Assembly (NCBI RefSeq): GCF_023243045.1
Contig: NZ_JALKFX010000026.1
Span: 1 to 64,000 of the forward strand
Direction: 5' to 3'
Length of the DNA stretch: 64,000 nt
Source of the DNA: Frankia sp. AgB32
GTDB taxonomy: Bacteria > Actinomycetota > Actinomycetes > Frankiales > Frankiaceae
Shown here: in pieces, positions 1-8,240 of the stretch
How the letters are laid out: the number at the start of each line of letters is the position of its first letter
Numbering within the stretch: the first letter of the stretch is position 1
Notes under the pieces: model-generated
What the model was told of the DNA's origin: nothing
Seen by the model: only the letters and a program-made list of their open reading frames with translations
Databases searched by the model: none
Position numbers and translations under genes: made by a program

Positions 1-1345
1 CCCAAGGAACCCGCCGAAGGGTATTTTCTCCATCAAGCAGCATCAATGAGTCCTCCACCATACCGCTGTAGCCCACCCAGTGCAGTATGAGAAACTGAAG
101 GTAGCTTTCAAGGAGCAACCATGCCTCAGCTACAAGACCCTTTCGCCCGTAAAGCGTATTAGGATCCTTGGGATGCATCAGGCGGTTACGGACAAGCGCG
201 AGTGCCCGTGGCCCATCTTTGGGATCATTTTTATCATCCTTCTGACAACCAATCAAATCCCGCAGGGACGGCAGGCTTACTGGCACGCCACAGGGAATGG
301 ACGCTTCATCTAGAGCCATGCGAATTCTCTTACTTGCATTCAACTTGCGGTCATACATCTTTTCGTCGAACCCATCTTCGACAACATTTCTCTGCCAGCC
401 AAGCTGTTCAAGCGCAGCAAACCCGACGGTTATCCGTTCCTCTACAAATCCACCGTGAGTTGACGCCAAGTACCCCTGAATGATCAACCTGGCTGCCATG
501 CTCCACTCTGGATGCAAGACACGGCGCCCCACTCGGTCAATGATTTCCTCGATCGGTCCGAGATGCCTTCCCCACCACCGAGGCACGCCGTCGAACGCAT
601 CCGCTCGACGTACACCCCATTCCCGCCACACAACCATGCCAGAGGAGTCCGCTCCTGAGGAGAGGCTCGGAGATGCCCACCGGCTGAGCGCAAATGACGC
701 CGCAAGTTGGTATGCAAAGAGAATCGGCTCAACTTGCGCCGAGGTGAAAGGCGTACGATCGCAGCGCCGAAGTCTGGCAAGATGAGTGACCGCATATCCA
801 TAGCTTTCGCGGAGATCCTCAAGAGTCTCTTTAAGGTCGGGCCGGGAATCAACGATCATTTCCCAGCCGTCCAAAATCCACCGCCTACGCCCAGGCCAAC
901 GGTGACCCTCGATGCCATCGGGCGGATCGAGCGGCAATCCATCACCCATATTATGAAGGTTCACCCAACGCAGATTCACATAATTCGCCGCCTGGTCGGG
1001 CTTTCCAGCAACGAGTCCCATTCCTGCTCGACCACCAAGCTTACGGTCGCCACCAGGAAATCCGTTGAGGCCGTCAAGCTGCATGTCGGAATATGCGCCG
1101 TCGGAAGTAAGCGTGAAACCGTACTCGCCATCTCCGAAAATCAAGGTAAATGGTAAATCGGCACCGAACTCAGCCTGCCAGCGGATCAAGCGGCGCGGCG
1201 ACCAGCACGCTTCCACGACCAGCCGGCACTCCAAGCCCGTCTCCTTCTCGATCGCAGTGCCGTCGTAGAGAACCTCATTGGCGCTCATTCGGCTGAGACT
1301 GAAAAGTGCCGGGTCGGGCAGATCGAACTCGTCGAGGTGGCTCAC
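1..1345 (-). CDS. Putative HEPN-domain protein, 3' end outside window
   Basis: The reading frame runs without a stop from a GTG at 1345 to the left edge (448 codons), so the C-terminus is missing by an unknown but probably short distance. An AAGGG sits just before the GTG; an in-frame ATG at 1372 and another at 1288 are alternative starts. I do not recognise the N-terminal 360 residues, which are rich in Trp, Asp and Gly. Near the end residues 386-391 read RNRLMH inside LALVRNRLMHPKD, which is the R-x4-H pattern of HEPN ribonucleases, followed by a hydrophobic helix (LLLESYLQFLILHW). HEPN proteins of this kind often act in abortive defence or toxin systems (for example ApeA), but that role is inference here. 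Base composition is visibly less GC-rich than all other genes in the window, suggesting separate transfer. The neighbour on the right is an IS element. Confidence 0.7.
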   Translation of the reverse strand, partial: MSHLDEFDLPDPALFSLSRMSANEVLYDGTAIEKETGLECRLVVEACWSPRRLIRWQAEFGADLPFTLIFGDGEYGFTLTSDGAYSDMQLDGLNGFPGGDRKLGGRAGMGLVAGKPDQAANYVNLRWVNLHNMGDGLPLDPPDGIEGHRWPGRRRWILDGWEMIVDSRPDLKETLEDLRESYGYAVTHLARLRRCDRTPFTSAQVEPILFAYQLAASFALSRWASPSLSSGADSSGMVVWREWGVRRADAFDGVPRWWGRHLGPIEEIIDRVGRRVLHPEWSMAARLIIQGYLASTHGGFVEERITVGFAALEQLGWQRNVVEDGFDEKMYDRKLNASKRIRMALDEASIPCGVPVSLPSLRDLIGCQKDDKNDPKDGPRALALVRNRLMHPKDPNTLYGRKGLVAEAWLLLESYLQFLILHWVGYSGMVEDSLMLLDGENTLRRVPW

Positions 1346-1559
1346 TGGTCGCCCTTTTACTCTAGAGATCATTCTGATTCTGAAGATTCTACTCTGGAGC
1401 AGTCAGGCTGATACGCCCAGGTGGCCTATCTCCCGCTCCAGCACCCATGAGAACGCCACCCCGCTCTTCGGGCTCCGGTACACGCACGTGGGCTGAGAAC
1501 CGGCGATGAAGTCGAGGACGTTGGCGTGCCGGATACCGCACTCGCCGTAGTTATTCGGG

Positions 1560-1581
1560 CTGGACGCGTTCGCGAGTCCAG
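1560..1581 (-). terminator. Hairpin, possible displaced operon terminator
   Basis: CTGGAC and GTCCAG form a perfect 6-bp stem around a GC-rich 10-nt centre. There is no T-tract. Before the IS inserted, this hairpin would have lain roughly 60 bp after the stop codon of the 559-aa gene at 3012. It is therefore a candidate terminator for that operon, now separated from it by the IS. The assignment is inference. Confidence 0.3.
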
Positions 1582-1628
1582 ATACGGCAGCGCTGACTGC
1601 CGGCTTTGAAGATCGTAATCTGGTCCCG

Positions 1629-1638
1629 GGGTGTACTC
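1629..1638. repeat. Left target-site duplication of the IS
   Basis: GGGTGTACTC lies directly outside the left terminal inverted repeat. It matches GGGTGTGCTC at 3004-3013 outside the right end in 9 of 10 positions. ISAs1-family elements make 8-10 bp duplications, so the length fits. Confidence 0.7.
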
Positions 1639-1660
1639 CAGGGCAGCGGCAAAGTTGCTG
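1639..1660 (+). repeat. IS left terminal inverted repeat
   Basis: These 22 bp match the reverse complement of 2982-3003 apart from two mismatches (an A for T in the CAACTTT part and a T for G in GCTGCC). The outer end CAGGG is usual for this family. Confidence 0.8.
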
Positions 1661-1661
1661 G

Positions 1662-2837
1662 TTAGCAACTCAAGTTCATGATCGTGGTGAGTGGCCGTTC
1701 GGGTCGGCGGGCGTGGTGGCGTAGTGCCTGGGCGATGTTGGTGGCGCCGGACAGACGCAGGATGGCGATCGCGAGGTTGCGGAGGCTGGCCATGACCTGG
1801 GGTGCGTTGCCGGTGCGGGCGCGGTGGTGGTCCTCGTCGTAGGTGACGTCGCGGACCCAGTGCAGTCGGTTCTCGATTGACCAGTGGTCGCGGGCGAGGT
1901 CGGCGAGCAGGGCGGGGCTGGCCTGGTGGGTGGGCAGGCTGGTGATCGCGTGGACGGTCTCGGTCGTGGTGGGTCCGCCGCCCACGGACCGGCGGCGGGT
2001 GATCTGGATGGCCTGGACGGCGTGCGGGAAGTCGATGCCGGCGCGGACCTCGGTGGCTTTCACGGTCCGGGTTTCGAGGCGTCCGTGGCCGCGGTCGCGG
2101 GTGCGGGCCCGGGTGGCGACCTGGCTCCAGGGCAGGGCTGTGATCTGGGCCTACAGCGTCGGCTGGTTCACTTTCGCGATGAGGATGTAGTGGACGCCGC
2201 GCTCGAGGAGCCAGGCGGCGGTGTCGCGCTGGGTGTGCAGCGCGTCCGCGGTCACCACCGCGCCGGCCAGGTCGAGAGCGTCGAGCAGTGCTGTGAGCTC
2301 GGGAATCTCGTTCGTCTTCGCGTCGACGCCACGCTGGGCGAGGACAACGTGGTGCCGCTGGTCGAACGCGGCGAGCAGATGCCGGCCGGGTGTGTCGCCA
2401 TGGCGTGAGCCGCGCAGGGTTTTCCCGTCGACCGCGATCCGCCGCCGCTGTCCCGAGGTCGGCGTGGTCATGGTGGTGGCCCAGGTTCCGAGGGCCGTGT
2501 CCAGCGCGTCGGCGTCGAGGCGGGCGAGGACCCGGCGGAACGTCGAGGCGTCCGGGACCCGCACGATCCCCAACGTGGCCCGCACGGTCTCGCCGGCGTC
2601 CGCGGCCCACTCGGCGATCGCGGTGAACGACCGGGCCCCCGCCAACACCGCGCACGCCGCCAACGTGAGTACGACCGGCAGCCGGTGCCGCGTTCCGCGC
2701 CGTTTCCTCGGGTCGTTGACCTGCGCGAACACCGCCAGCAACCCCGTCGGCGACACCGGGGGCGATGCCGCGCCGGCCACAGCCGACGCCAGCTGATCCA
2801 GAACAGGGGCAGGCGGAGATGATGGTGCGGCGGGCAT
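1662..2837 (-). pseudogene. ISAs1-family transposase with in-frame amber stop
   Basis: A DDE transposase of the ISAs1 family that would cut and join the IS ends. Reading through one TAG at 2151-2153 gives about 391 residues, the normal family length. The N-terminal part has the family's start region (VNDPRKRRGTRHRLPVVL) and the first catalytic Asp in DGKTLRGSR, with the second in TADALH. The C-terminal part holds the catalytic Glu in WSIENRLHWVRDV. The stop falls just after KVNQPTL, where relatives continue uninterrupted, so it separates D-D from E. A second product could restart at ATG 2063 but would lack two catalytic residues. The rest of the frame is intact, so the mutation is likely recent, or the TAG is suppressed. 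Confidence 0.88.
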
Positions 2838-2981
2838 GGCACCTAGGGACGATCAGGATGGCCTAGGAACCTCCATGATCACCCGGGGGTCATGCTCGTC
2901 CCGTTTCCAGGGCGAGAACCCGCCAGGTCCTCACACCCCAGCTCCACCGCAAGCCCGCGACACGCCCCACCGCCAGCTACC

Positions 2982-3003
2982 CAGCAAACTTGCCGCGGCC
3001 CTG
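2982..3003 (-). repeat. IS right terminal inverted repeat
   Basis: This is the partner of the repeat at 1639-1660. It ends eight bases before the stop codon of the 559-aa gene. Confidence 0.8.
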
Positions 3004-3013
3004 GGGTGTGCTC
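3004..3013. repeat. Right target-site duplication of the IS
   Basis: GGGTGTGCTC, 9 of 10 identical to 1629-1638. It overlaps the first two plus-strand bases of the tca (TGA on the minus strand) that ends the neighbouring gene. Confidence 0.7.
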
Positions 3014-4691
3014 AAGGCGTGATGTCCGAGATGTCTCCCGGCGGGGCCAGGGGCCGTGGTGGCAAGGCAGCGCTCGGTAGCTCGGGCGCAGGGTGTAGGC
3101 CAGCTGTCGCGTTGAGGTGTTCGGGGGTGTGGATGGTGGCGAGGGCGGCAAGGGTGATGAGGGTTTCGGTGCCGTCGAGGTCGATCCAGGGGTGGTGGGC
3201 GAGGAGGGTGCGGAGGGCTTCGGGCGTGTGGGTGACGGCGGTGGAGAGGGTGGTGATGTCGACGTGCAGGGTGCCGTGGCGAGGGTCGTCGATGCGCAGG
3301 GTGCCGTCGGCGGTCTCGGTGAGGGTCGGGGTGCGCCCGCCCGGCCTGGCCGTGTCGGCGGAGGTGGGGTTCGTGTCGGGTAGGCCGAGGAGGTCGTGGT
3401 CGGGGCTGGGTGCGTGGCGTTGGACGAGGTAGAGGGCACGGGCGTGGTGGGGGTGGGGGTCGGGGAGGCGCAGGAGGTGGGTGATGGTGGAGGCGCCGTG
3501 GCTGGTGGCGGTCTGGTAGGCGCCAGTGATCAGGCTTTGCTCGACCAGGCCGATGGGTTCGTAGCCGGTGCCGGCGGATGCGGGGCGCAGGAGGGCCTGG
3601 TGGGCGGTGAGGTTGTGCAGGGCGCGGGCGTTGCGGTGGGCGATTTCGGGGAGCAGGAGGGTCGCGGCGCGCATCACGTCGAGGGCGCGCAACAGGTCGC
3701 GGCGGGTGGGGTTGGTGGGGATGCGAGTGCTCGCGGCCAGCAGGCGGCCGGTGGCCTGGACCAGGGCGGGGATGTCGTCGCCGTCGACGCCGCGGGTCGT
3801 GGTCTCGCGGAGGAAGGCACGGACCGTGCGCCACGAGGTGGTGGTGGCGGCGGTCTGGTCGCCGGCGAGGTCGAGGCGGGCGCGGGCGGGGCCTCGGGTG
3901 TGGCTGGCGGTGCGGCGTAGGAGCAGCTGGGTGCGGTCGGTGATGCCAATGGCCAACGTGGCGAAGGCGTGCAGTGCACTGGGGCTGATGAGCGCGTCGG
4001 GTTCGCCGAGGTGATGCAGCCGGTGTCGGACCTGGTGCAGGGCCCGGTCGAGGGGTGGCGCGGTGGGGTCACCGAGGAGTGGGCCGATCGGGTCGAGGGC
4101 CTGGTCGCCGTGGCGGTCGAGGCGTTCGCGGGACATCCGAATGGGTCCTGCGAGAGTGCCGAGCTGGCTCAGGATGCGGATGGCCGGGATGACCGACGGG
4201 TTCGGGTGGAACCGGGCCAGCAGGGGCGGTAGGGCACGGGCGGTGAGGGCGGCGGGGAGGGTGATGTCGGTGAGGCGGGTCATGGCGCCGCGGACGGCGA
4301 GGGGGTCGCCGAGGATGACGGCGTCGAGGCTGTTGTGGTGGCCGGTGCGGTCGACGTGGGACGCGAGCAGGTCGTGGGCGGCGCCGAGGGTGTCGGCGGC
4401 GCGGTGCCAGGGGGTGCGGCCGGGGGTGGGTTGGGCGTAGAGCTGGTCGGCGAGCAGTGTGGTGGTGACGAGGCGGTTCACGAAGGGGGTGGAGCGGCCG
4501 CTGCTGGCGCCGAAGGGGGCGTCGAGGAACTTGGCGTGGCGTCCGGCGGTGGCGAGCAGGCGGCCGATGCCGGCGGCGTGGTCGAGGATTTCTCCGAGGC
4601 GGGCACTGGCCCGGGGTGGGTTTTCGGCGGCTGCGGAGGCGACGCGGGCGGCTTCGTCCGCGAGGCTGCCGTAGGTGAGGGGCTCACGCAT
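3012..4691 (-). CDS. Uncharacterised 559-aa protein, last gene of T4CP operon
   Basis: I do not recognise this family. The protein is Ala/Arg/Leu-rich, mostly predicted helical, with no clear signal peptide or membrane segment. Its C-terminal 110 residues (from DDPRHGTLHV to TLAALATIHTPEHL) align by eye with the C-terminus of the 360-aa protein at 7158-8240 (SDPRFGWLHV to TLAALAALHLPHL), so the two share a module. The ATG at 4691 lies 34 bp after the stop of the tandem-HTH gene, and it is the last gene of the operon that starts at 13963. An IS has landed at its stop codon without changing the product. A role in conjugation or element maintenance is inference from position only. Confidence 0.75.
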   Translation of the reverse strand: MREPLTYGSLADEAARVASAAAENPPRASARLGEILDHAAGIGRLLATAGRHAKFLDAPFGASSGRSTPFVNRLVTTTLLADQLYAQPTPGRTPWHRAADTLGAAHDLLASHVDRTGHHNSLDAVILGDPLAVRGAMTRLTDITLPAALTARALPPLLARFHPNPSVIPAIRILSQLGTLAGPIRMSRERLDRHGDQALDPIGPLLGDPTAPPLDRALHQVRHRLHHLGEPDALISPSALHAFATLAIGITDRTQLLLRRTASHTRGPARARLDLAGDQTAATTTSWRTVRAFLRETTTRGVDGDDIPALVQATGRLLAASTRIPTNPTRRDLLRALDVMRAATLLLPEIAHRNARALHNLTAHQALLRPASAGTGYEPIGLVEQSLITGAYQTATSHGASTITHLLRLPDPHPHHARALYLVQRHAPSPDHDLLGLPDTNPTSADTARPGGRTPTLTETADGTLRIDDPRHGTLHVDITTLSTAVTHTPEALRTLLAHHPWIDLDGTETLITLAALATIHTPEHLNATAGLHPAPELPSAALPPRPLAPPGDISDITP

Positions 4692-4725
4692 CGCTCGCCG
4701 CGAAGGTCCGGTTCACGGTGGCCGC

Positions 4726-5154
4726 TCACGTGTCCGGCTGCTCGGCGCCCAGGCCGAGGGCGTCGAGGAGGTCGACGGTGCGGACGCGGTGGAGGCGGCC
4801 GTAGCGGCGGATGGGGCAGGGGAAGTCGTCGGTTTTGGCGAGGCTGTAGGCGAGGCTGCGGCCGATGGTGAACAGCCCCGCGGCGGTGGGGAGATCGACG
4901 ACGGGTGGGAGGCGGTGGAGGCGGGCGGCCTGCCAGGCGGCCCAGCCGGCCCGGTCGAGGCCGAGGGTGTCCAGGACGTCGGCAGTGCGGACGCGGTAGA
5001 GCCGGCCGTAGCGGCGCACGGGGCACGGGAACTCGTCGGCGCGGGCGAGTTCGTAGGCGAAGGTGCGACCGATCCCGAAGAACGGTGCCGCGGTCGGCAG
5101 GTCGAGGACGAGGGGTAGGCGTCGGAGGCTTTCGGGTGTTACCGGCGGGTACAT
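4726..5154 (-). CDS. Tandem-duplicated AlpA/excisionase-like HTH protein
   Basis: A 142-aa protein made of two copies of one winged-HTH unit. Copy 1 (about residues 10-65) contains LDLPTAAPFFGIGRTFAYEL and the wing RRYGRLYRVRTADVLDTLGL. Copy 2 (about 80-135) contains VDLPTAAGLFTIGRSLAYSL and RRYGRLHRVRTVDLLDALGL. Each copy looks like a MerR/excisionase-type DNA-binding fold. Two copies in one chain suggest binding to a direct or inverted repeat without dimerising. The ATG at 5154 is chosen because both domains follow it at once and a GAGAGAAG lies 5 bases upstream; the frame is open further upstream but that extension is low-complexity Arg/Pro. It sits 79 bp after the 515-aa gene in the same operon. 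It could be a transcription factor or recombination directionality factor. Confidence 0.8.
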   Translation of the reverse strand: MYPPVTPESLRRLPLVLDLPTAAPFFGIGRTFAYELARADEFPCPVRRYGRLYRVRTADVLDTLGLDRAGWAAWQAARLHRLPPVVDLPTAAGLFTIGRSLAYSLAKTDDFPCPIRRYGRLHRVRTVDLLDALGLGAEQPDT

Positions 5155-5233
5155 GGGTGCTTCTCTCGGCGGTCGAGATGCGACGGCGGCGACAGGCGGC
5201 AACGCCGGCCGGGGATCCGGCGCGACGGTGCGG

Positions 5234-6781
5234 TCACATGCCGGGGATGGGAGGTCCAGGCCAGGCGGGTAGATCGGGCAGGGGGATGGACGGTTCCGGC
5301 CGGGGCGGCGCCGGTCCGGCCGGCGTGGGCGGGCGCAGTTCCTGCGGGTCAACGGCGAGCGCGCGCCGCAGGACGCGGTCGGGAAATCGGCCGAGGAACG
5401 CGACCGCACGGGTGGGGTGCGGGGTGATGTGCCAGCCGGCGAAGCGGGCGTGGGCCTCCCTGGAGGCCTCGCCGAGGAGTTGGCGGACCTGGACGGCGTC
5501 CTCCGCGGCCGGGTCCCACCGGTGGGTGCGGGCGTCGAGGTCGGCGTCGGACGGAGCGGCGTGACGCACCGCGTCGGCGAGTGCGGCGCTGTCGCCGTGG
5601 GCGAGCCGGCTGCGGATCTCGCCGGTCATGGTGTCGGGCAGGACGCGTTCGACGAGTTCGCGGTGGTGGCGTTCGTCGGGAGTGCCCAGTAGCCAGCCGT
5701 TGCGGTCGCAGACCGCTTTCAGCGCTGTGTCGGTGAGTTCGACGGGGTGTGCCGGCGGCGGGAACCGGTGGGCGACGGTTTGCAGGTCGGCGAGGCGCAC
5801 CTGTCCCGGCCCGCGCAGGACGAGCTGCGCGGCGAGGGTGGGGTGGGTGGCGTGCAGGACGCCGAGGGCGAGCAGCACCGTGTCCCCGCGGCCGGGCTGG
5901 GCGTGGGCGAGCCAGCGGCGGCCTTCGGCGGCGGTGAGGACCGCGGCGTCCAGCTCGGCGACGGCGTGGGACATGCCGTGCCAGCCGACGAGGTCGGCCC
6001 GCTGCGGGTGGATGGCGGCGTCCGGTCCGTGGACGGCGGCGGGTTCGGTGAGGATCACCTCGGCGGGGATGCCGTGGGTGAGCGCGTTCGCGAGCAGCCA
6101 CAGCCGGGGCAGGTCGGGATCGGCGACCGGAATGCTGTCGCGCAGGTGGGCGCGAGCGAGGTACGTGTCGAGGGCCAGCGGGAGGTTCGCGCCGTGCAAC
6201 GCGTTCAGGCTCGCCCGCCCCTCGGCGCGACCAGGGCGCACAACCCGGCGGCCGGCGGCCGGCGGTGCTGAGGCGCGGGCGATGAGGGTGCCGACGCCGA
6301 ACGCGACGTCGAGGAACATCGCGGATTCGAGGCGATGCGAGACCGCGATGCGACGCACAACCGCGAGCTGGCCGCGGGCCGGCTTCCCGCGGACATGGGT
6401 CGCGGTCTCGTGCAACGCGGGGAGCAGCCGGCCAGGTGCGACAGTCGGCCGGGTGGGGTCCGGGCGGGGGTGGGTGCGCAGGTCGTTGATGATGTCGGCG
6501 GCGCGGCGGCGGATGTCCCGGCCGCGCGCGAGCGCCGGTGGGGTGTGCGCGGGCCACATGGTCGTGGTGCGGGACAGACCGAGAGTTCTGTCGTGGACCG
6601 TGGCCGAGCCGACCCGCCGGGGCCTGGTGCCCGTCCACGGCAAGCGGGCGTGCGCGAGATCCCGTTGCCCGCGCGGACTGCCCTCACGGTCGAAAAATCC
6701 GTGGTCGCGCCGCCCGAGCGCTGCCCGGTTGACGTCAGGCGGGAGGCGCCGGCCGGGCAGGCCGTCGTCGGCCGTGCTCAT
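5234..6781 (-). CDS. Uncharacterised 515-aa protein in T4CP operon
   Basis: No family recognised. The N-terminal 75 residues are Arg-rich and low in complexity. The middle is helical (for example FLDVAFGVGTLIARA), and the C-terminus is a Pro-rich tail ending PAWPGPPIPGM. There is no signal peptide or clear transmembrane helix. The start ATG overlaps the stop of the preceding 127-aa gene by four bases (ATGA, 6778-6781), so the two are translationally coupled. Later in-frame starts such as the Met in RTTTMWPAH cannot be excluded. It probably belongs to the element's transfer or maintenance module, by association with the coupling protein gene. Confidence 0.7.
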   Translation of the reverse strand: MSTADDGLPGRRLPPDVNRAALGRRDHGFFDREGSPRGQRDLAHARLPWTGTRPRRVGSATVHDRTLGLSRTTTMWPAHTPPALARGRDIRRRAADIINDLRTHPRPDPTRPTVAPGRLLPALHETATHVRGKPARGQLAVVRRIAVSHRLESAMFLDVAFGVGTLIARASAPPAAGRRVVRPGRAEGRASLNALHGANLPLALDTYLARAHLRDSIPVADPDLPRLWLLANALTHGIPAEVILTEPAAVHGPDAAIHPQRADLVGWHGMSHAVAELDAAVLTAAEGRRWLAHAQPGRGDTVLLALGVLHATHPTLAAQLVLRGPGQVRLADLQTVAHRFPPPAHPVELTDTALKAVCDRNGWLLGTPDERHHRELVERVLPDTMTGEIRSRLAHGDSAALADAVRHAAPSDADLDARTHRWDPAAEDAVQVRQLLGEASREAHARFAGWHITPHPTRAVAFLGRFPDRVLRRALAVDPQELRPPTPAGPAPPRPEPSIPLPDLPAWPGPPIPGM

Positions 6782-7161
6782 GGCAGGCCGTCGGGTCGAA
6801 TGGCGGGGGCACTCTCGGCGCGTTCACGGGCGAGCCGATGGGCACGGATCCATGCGGCTGCGGCGAGCTCGTTGGGTTCGGGTTCCCCCGAGCTGCGGAC
6901 AAGGCGCCAGCCGTCTCGCTGTTCACGCAGCTCAAAGACGGCGCTCGGCGTTTCCAGTGCCACCACACCGGTATGCGCCAGATAGGAGATGATCTTCGAG
7001 GAGGACGATTCCTCGTAGCGATGTCGCACCGCGACGGCGGCGAGCGCGACGAGTGCGTCCGGATCGTGGCCGAGGTGGTCGGGCACGGTGAGGACTACGG
7101 GCCGGCCGAGGACGCTGACGTCCCACTCGGGCTCGGGCGCAGTGGATTCGGGGCTGGTCAC
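6778..7161 (-). CDS. Uncharacterised 127-aa protein
   Basis: A small acidic protein with no recognised domain. It contains a Pro/Glu-rich start, a hydrophobic stretch (ALVALAAVAVRHRYEE) and a SYLAHTGVV-VFELREQRDGW segment that may form a small alpha/beta fold. The start overlaps the preceding stop by ATGA (7158-7161), and its own stop overlaps the next start in the same way, so it is locked into the operon. Function unknown. Confidence 0.7.
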   Translation of the reverse strand: MTSPESTAPEPEWDVSVLGRPVVLTVPDHLGHDPDALVALAAVAVRHRYEESSSSKIISYLAHTGVVALETPSAVFELREQRDGWRLVRSSGEPEPNELAAAAWIRAHRLARERAESAPAIRPDGLP

Positions 7162-8240
7162 AGTGGTCCATCCAGATCGGGGCCGTCAGGGACTTCGGAC
7201 GGCGGTGCCGTTGACGCCTGTCCGGGTGACGGCGGTGGTGGGTCGGGGGGCGCGGGGTCGGCCGGGCCGGTCGCGGCCGGCGGCTGGTCGGAGGGCGGCG
7301 GCCCGGATGGTGACGCGGTCGGCGTGGCCGGTCCGGGGGGCGGTGCAGCGGCGTGCACGTCGGGGAGGTGGGGCAGGTGCAGGGCGGCGAGGGCCGCGAG
7401 GGTGATCGGGGGCTCGGTGCCGTCGATGCCGCGGACGAGGGGCCGCAGCTGGTCGACGAGATCGTCGGCGCGGAGGGTGAGCGCGGCGGCGAGATCGTCG
7501 GCGGGGACGTGCAGCCAGCCGAAGCGGGGATCGCTGACCGTGGCCATGTCGCCGTGCCAGGTCAGCGATACAGATGCTGGAGGCTGGGCTGGTTCACGCC
7601 AGGCCCGGTCCCGTGGCGGATGGCCGCCTTGGCTGCCCGCCGGGCCCCTGGGCTGCGTAGGGTCGGTCGGATCGCGGGCCAGCACCTGAGCGGTGAGGGC
7701 ATGCTGCGCGGCGGCGTAGGCAGCGGTTACGCCGGGATGCGGGCCGTGCAGGACGAGCGCGCCGCGTTCGACGGCATGGAGGTAGCCCCACCATTCGACG
7801 ACGTTGACCGCCGCCGGTGGCGGCTGCGGGGCACCCGCGTGGGAGGCCGACGATGGGACGTCTGCGAGCTGTGGTCGGGTGACAGCGCGGAATCCGACGA
7901 CGTCGCCGAGGTCGACGAGCTGTGGGAGCTGCACACCGCGTCCGTGCGGCCCGCGTTCCCAGGGGATGTACGCCCATCCGTTGGGAGCGGTCGGCTCGGG
8001 CCAGAAGGTGGCCGCGTGGACCGCGGATCCCGGCGGCGGGGTGAATGGCAGGTCCAGCATCACGCCGCTGGGATGCAGCCGGGCGACTTTGAGCCGCGGA
8101 CCAGCGAGGTCGGACGTGCGCAGCCGGCTCCCGGGGATGTCGGCCCTGTCGAGATCGGGATTCGAGCCGACACCGGCGGGAGCGGAATCGTGGTTGAGCG
8201 GCGGCGGATCCGAACCGGGTTCCGGCGGCGGTGCGGTCAC
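7158..8240 (-). CDS. Uncharacterised 360-aa protein sharing a C-terminal module
   Basis: No known family. The N-terminal half has beta-rich segments (VARLHPSGVMLDLPF, GWAYIPWERGPHGRG). The segment from about residue 230 to 310 (SDPRFGWLHVPADDLAAAL to ITLAALAALHLPHL) resembles the C-terminus of the 559-aa protein at 3012-4691. The last 50 residues are Pro-rich and low-complexity. The start overlaps the stop of the 517-aa gene as ATGA (8237-8240). Probably a component of the same complex as its operon partners; that is inference. Confidence 0.7.
   Translation of the reverse strand: MTAPPPEPGSDPPPLNHDSAPAGVGSNPDLDRADIPGSRLRTSDLAGPRLKVARLHPSGVMLDLPFTPPPGSAVHAATFWPEPTAPNGWAYIPWERGPHGRGVQLPQLVDLGDVVGFRAVTRPQLADVPSSASHAGAPQPPPAAVNVVEWWGYLHAVERGALVLHGPHPGVTAAYAAAQHALTAQVLARDPTDPTQPRGPAGSQGGHPPRDRAWREPAQPPASVSLTWHGDMATVSDPRFGWLHVPADDLAAALTLRADDLVDQLRPLVRGIDGTEPPITLAALAALHLPHLPDVHAAAPPPGPATPTASPSGPPPSDQPPAATGPADPAPPDPPPPSPGQASTAPPSEVPDGPDLDGPL

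Larger units (their letters stand above)
1346..1638. other. Intergenic stretch without a convincing gene
   Basis: This stretch lies between the HEPN-like gene and the left end of the IS. Minus-strand frames give only short, uncharacteristic peptides (one open frame ends with TGA at 1403-1405), and no ribosome binding site supports a start. The right half (about 1560-1638) is probably the original downstream flank of the operon that now ends at 3012, separated from it by the IS. Confidence 0.5.
1639..3003 (-). mobile_element. ISAs1-family insertion sequence, 1365 bp
   Basis: The element is bounded by 22-bp imperfect terminal inverted repeats at 1639-1660 and 2982-3003. The left begins CAGGGCAGCGGCAAAGTTG and the right ends in the near-complement finishing GCGGCCCTG. 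An imperfect 10-bp direct repeat flanks it. It carries one transposase gene on the minus strand, interrupted by an amber codon, so it is probably not autonomous unless the stop is read through. It inserted exactly at the end of the 559-aa gene: the right duplication covers two bases of that gene's stop codon. Confidence 0.85.

Noticed and set aside
1426-2655. Long minus-strand frame of about 409 codons across the IS
   Set aside because: It overlaps the recognised transposase in another frame and its translation is Arg/Pro/His-rich, typical of out-of-frame high-GC DNA.
5628-6992. Plus-strand frame of about 454 codons
   Set aside because: It is antisense to the 515-aa gene, which has ATGA coupling to its neighbours; the plus translation is Arg/Ser/Ala-rich without domains.
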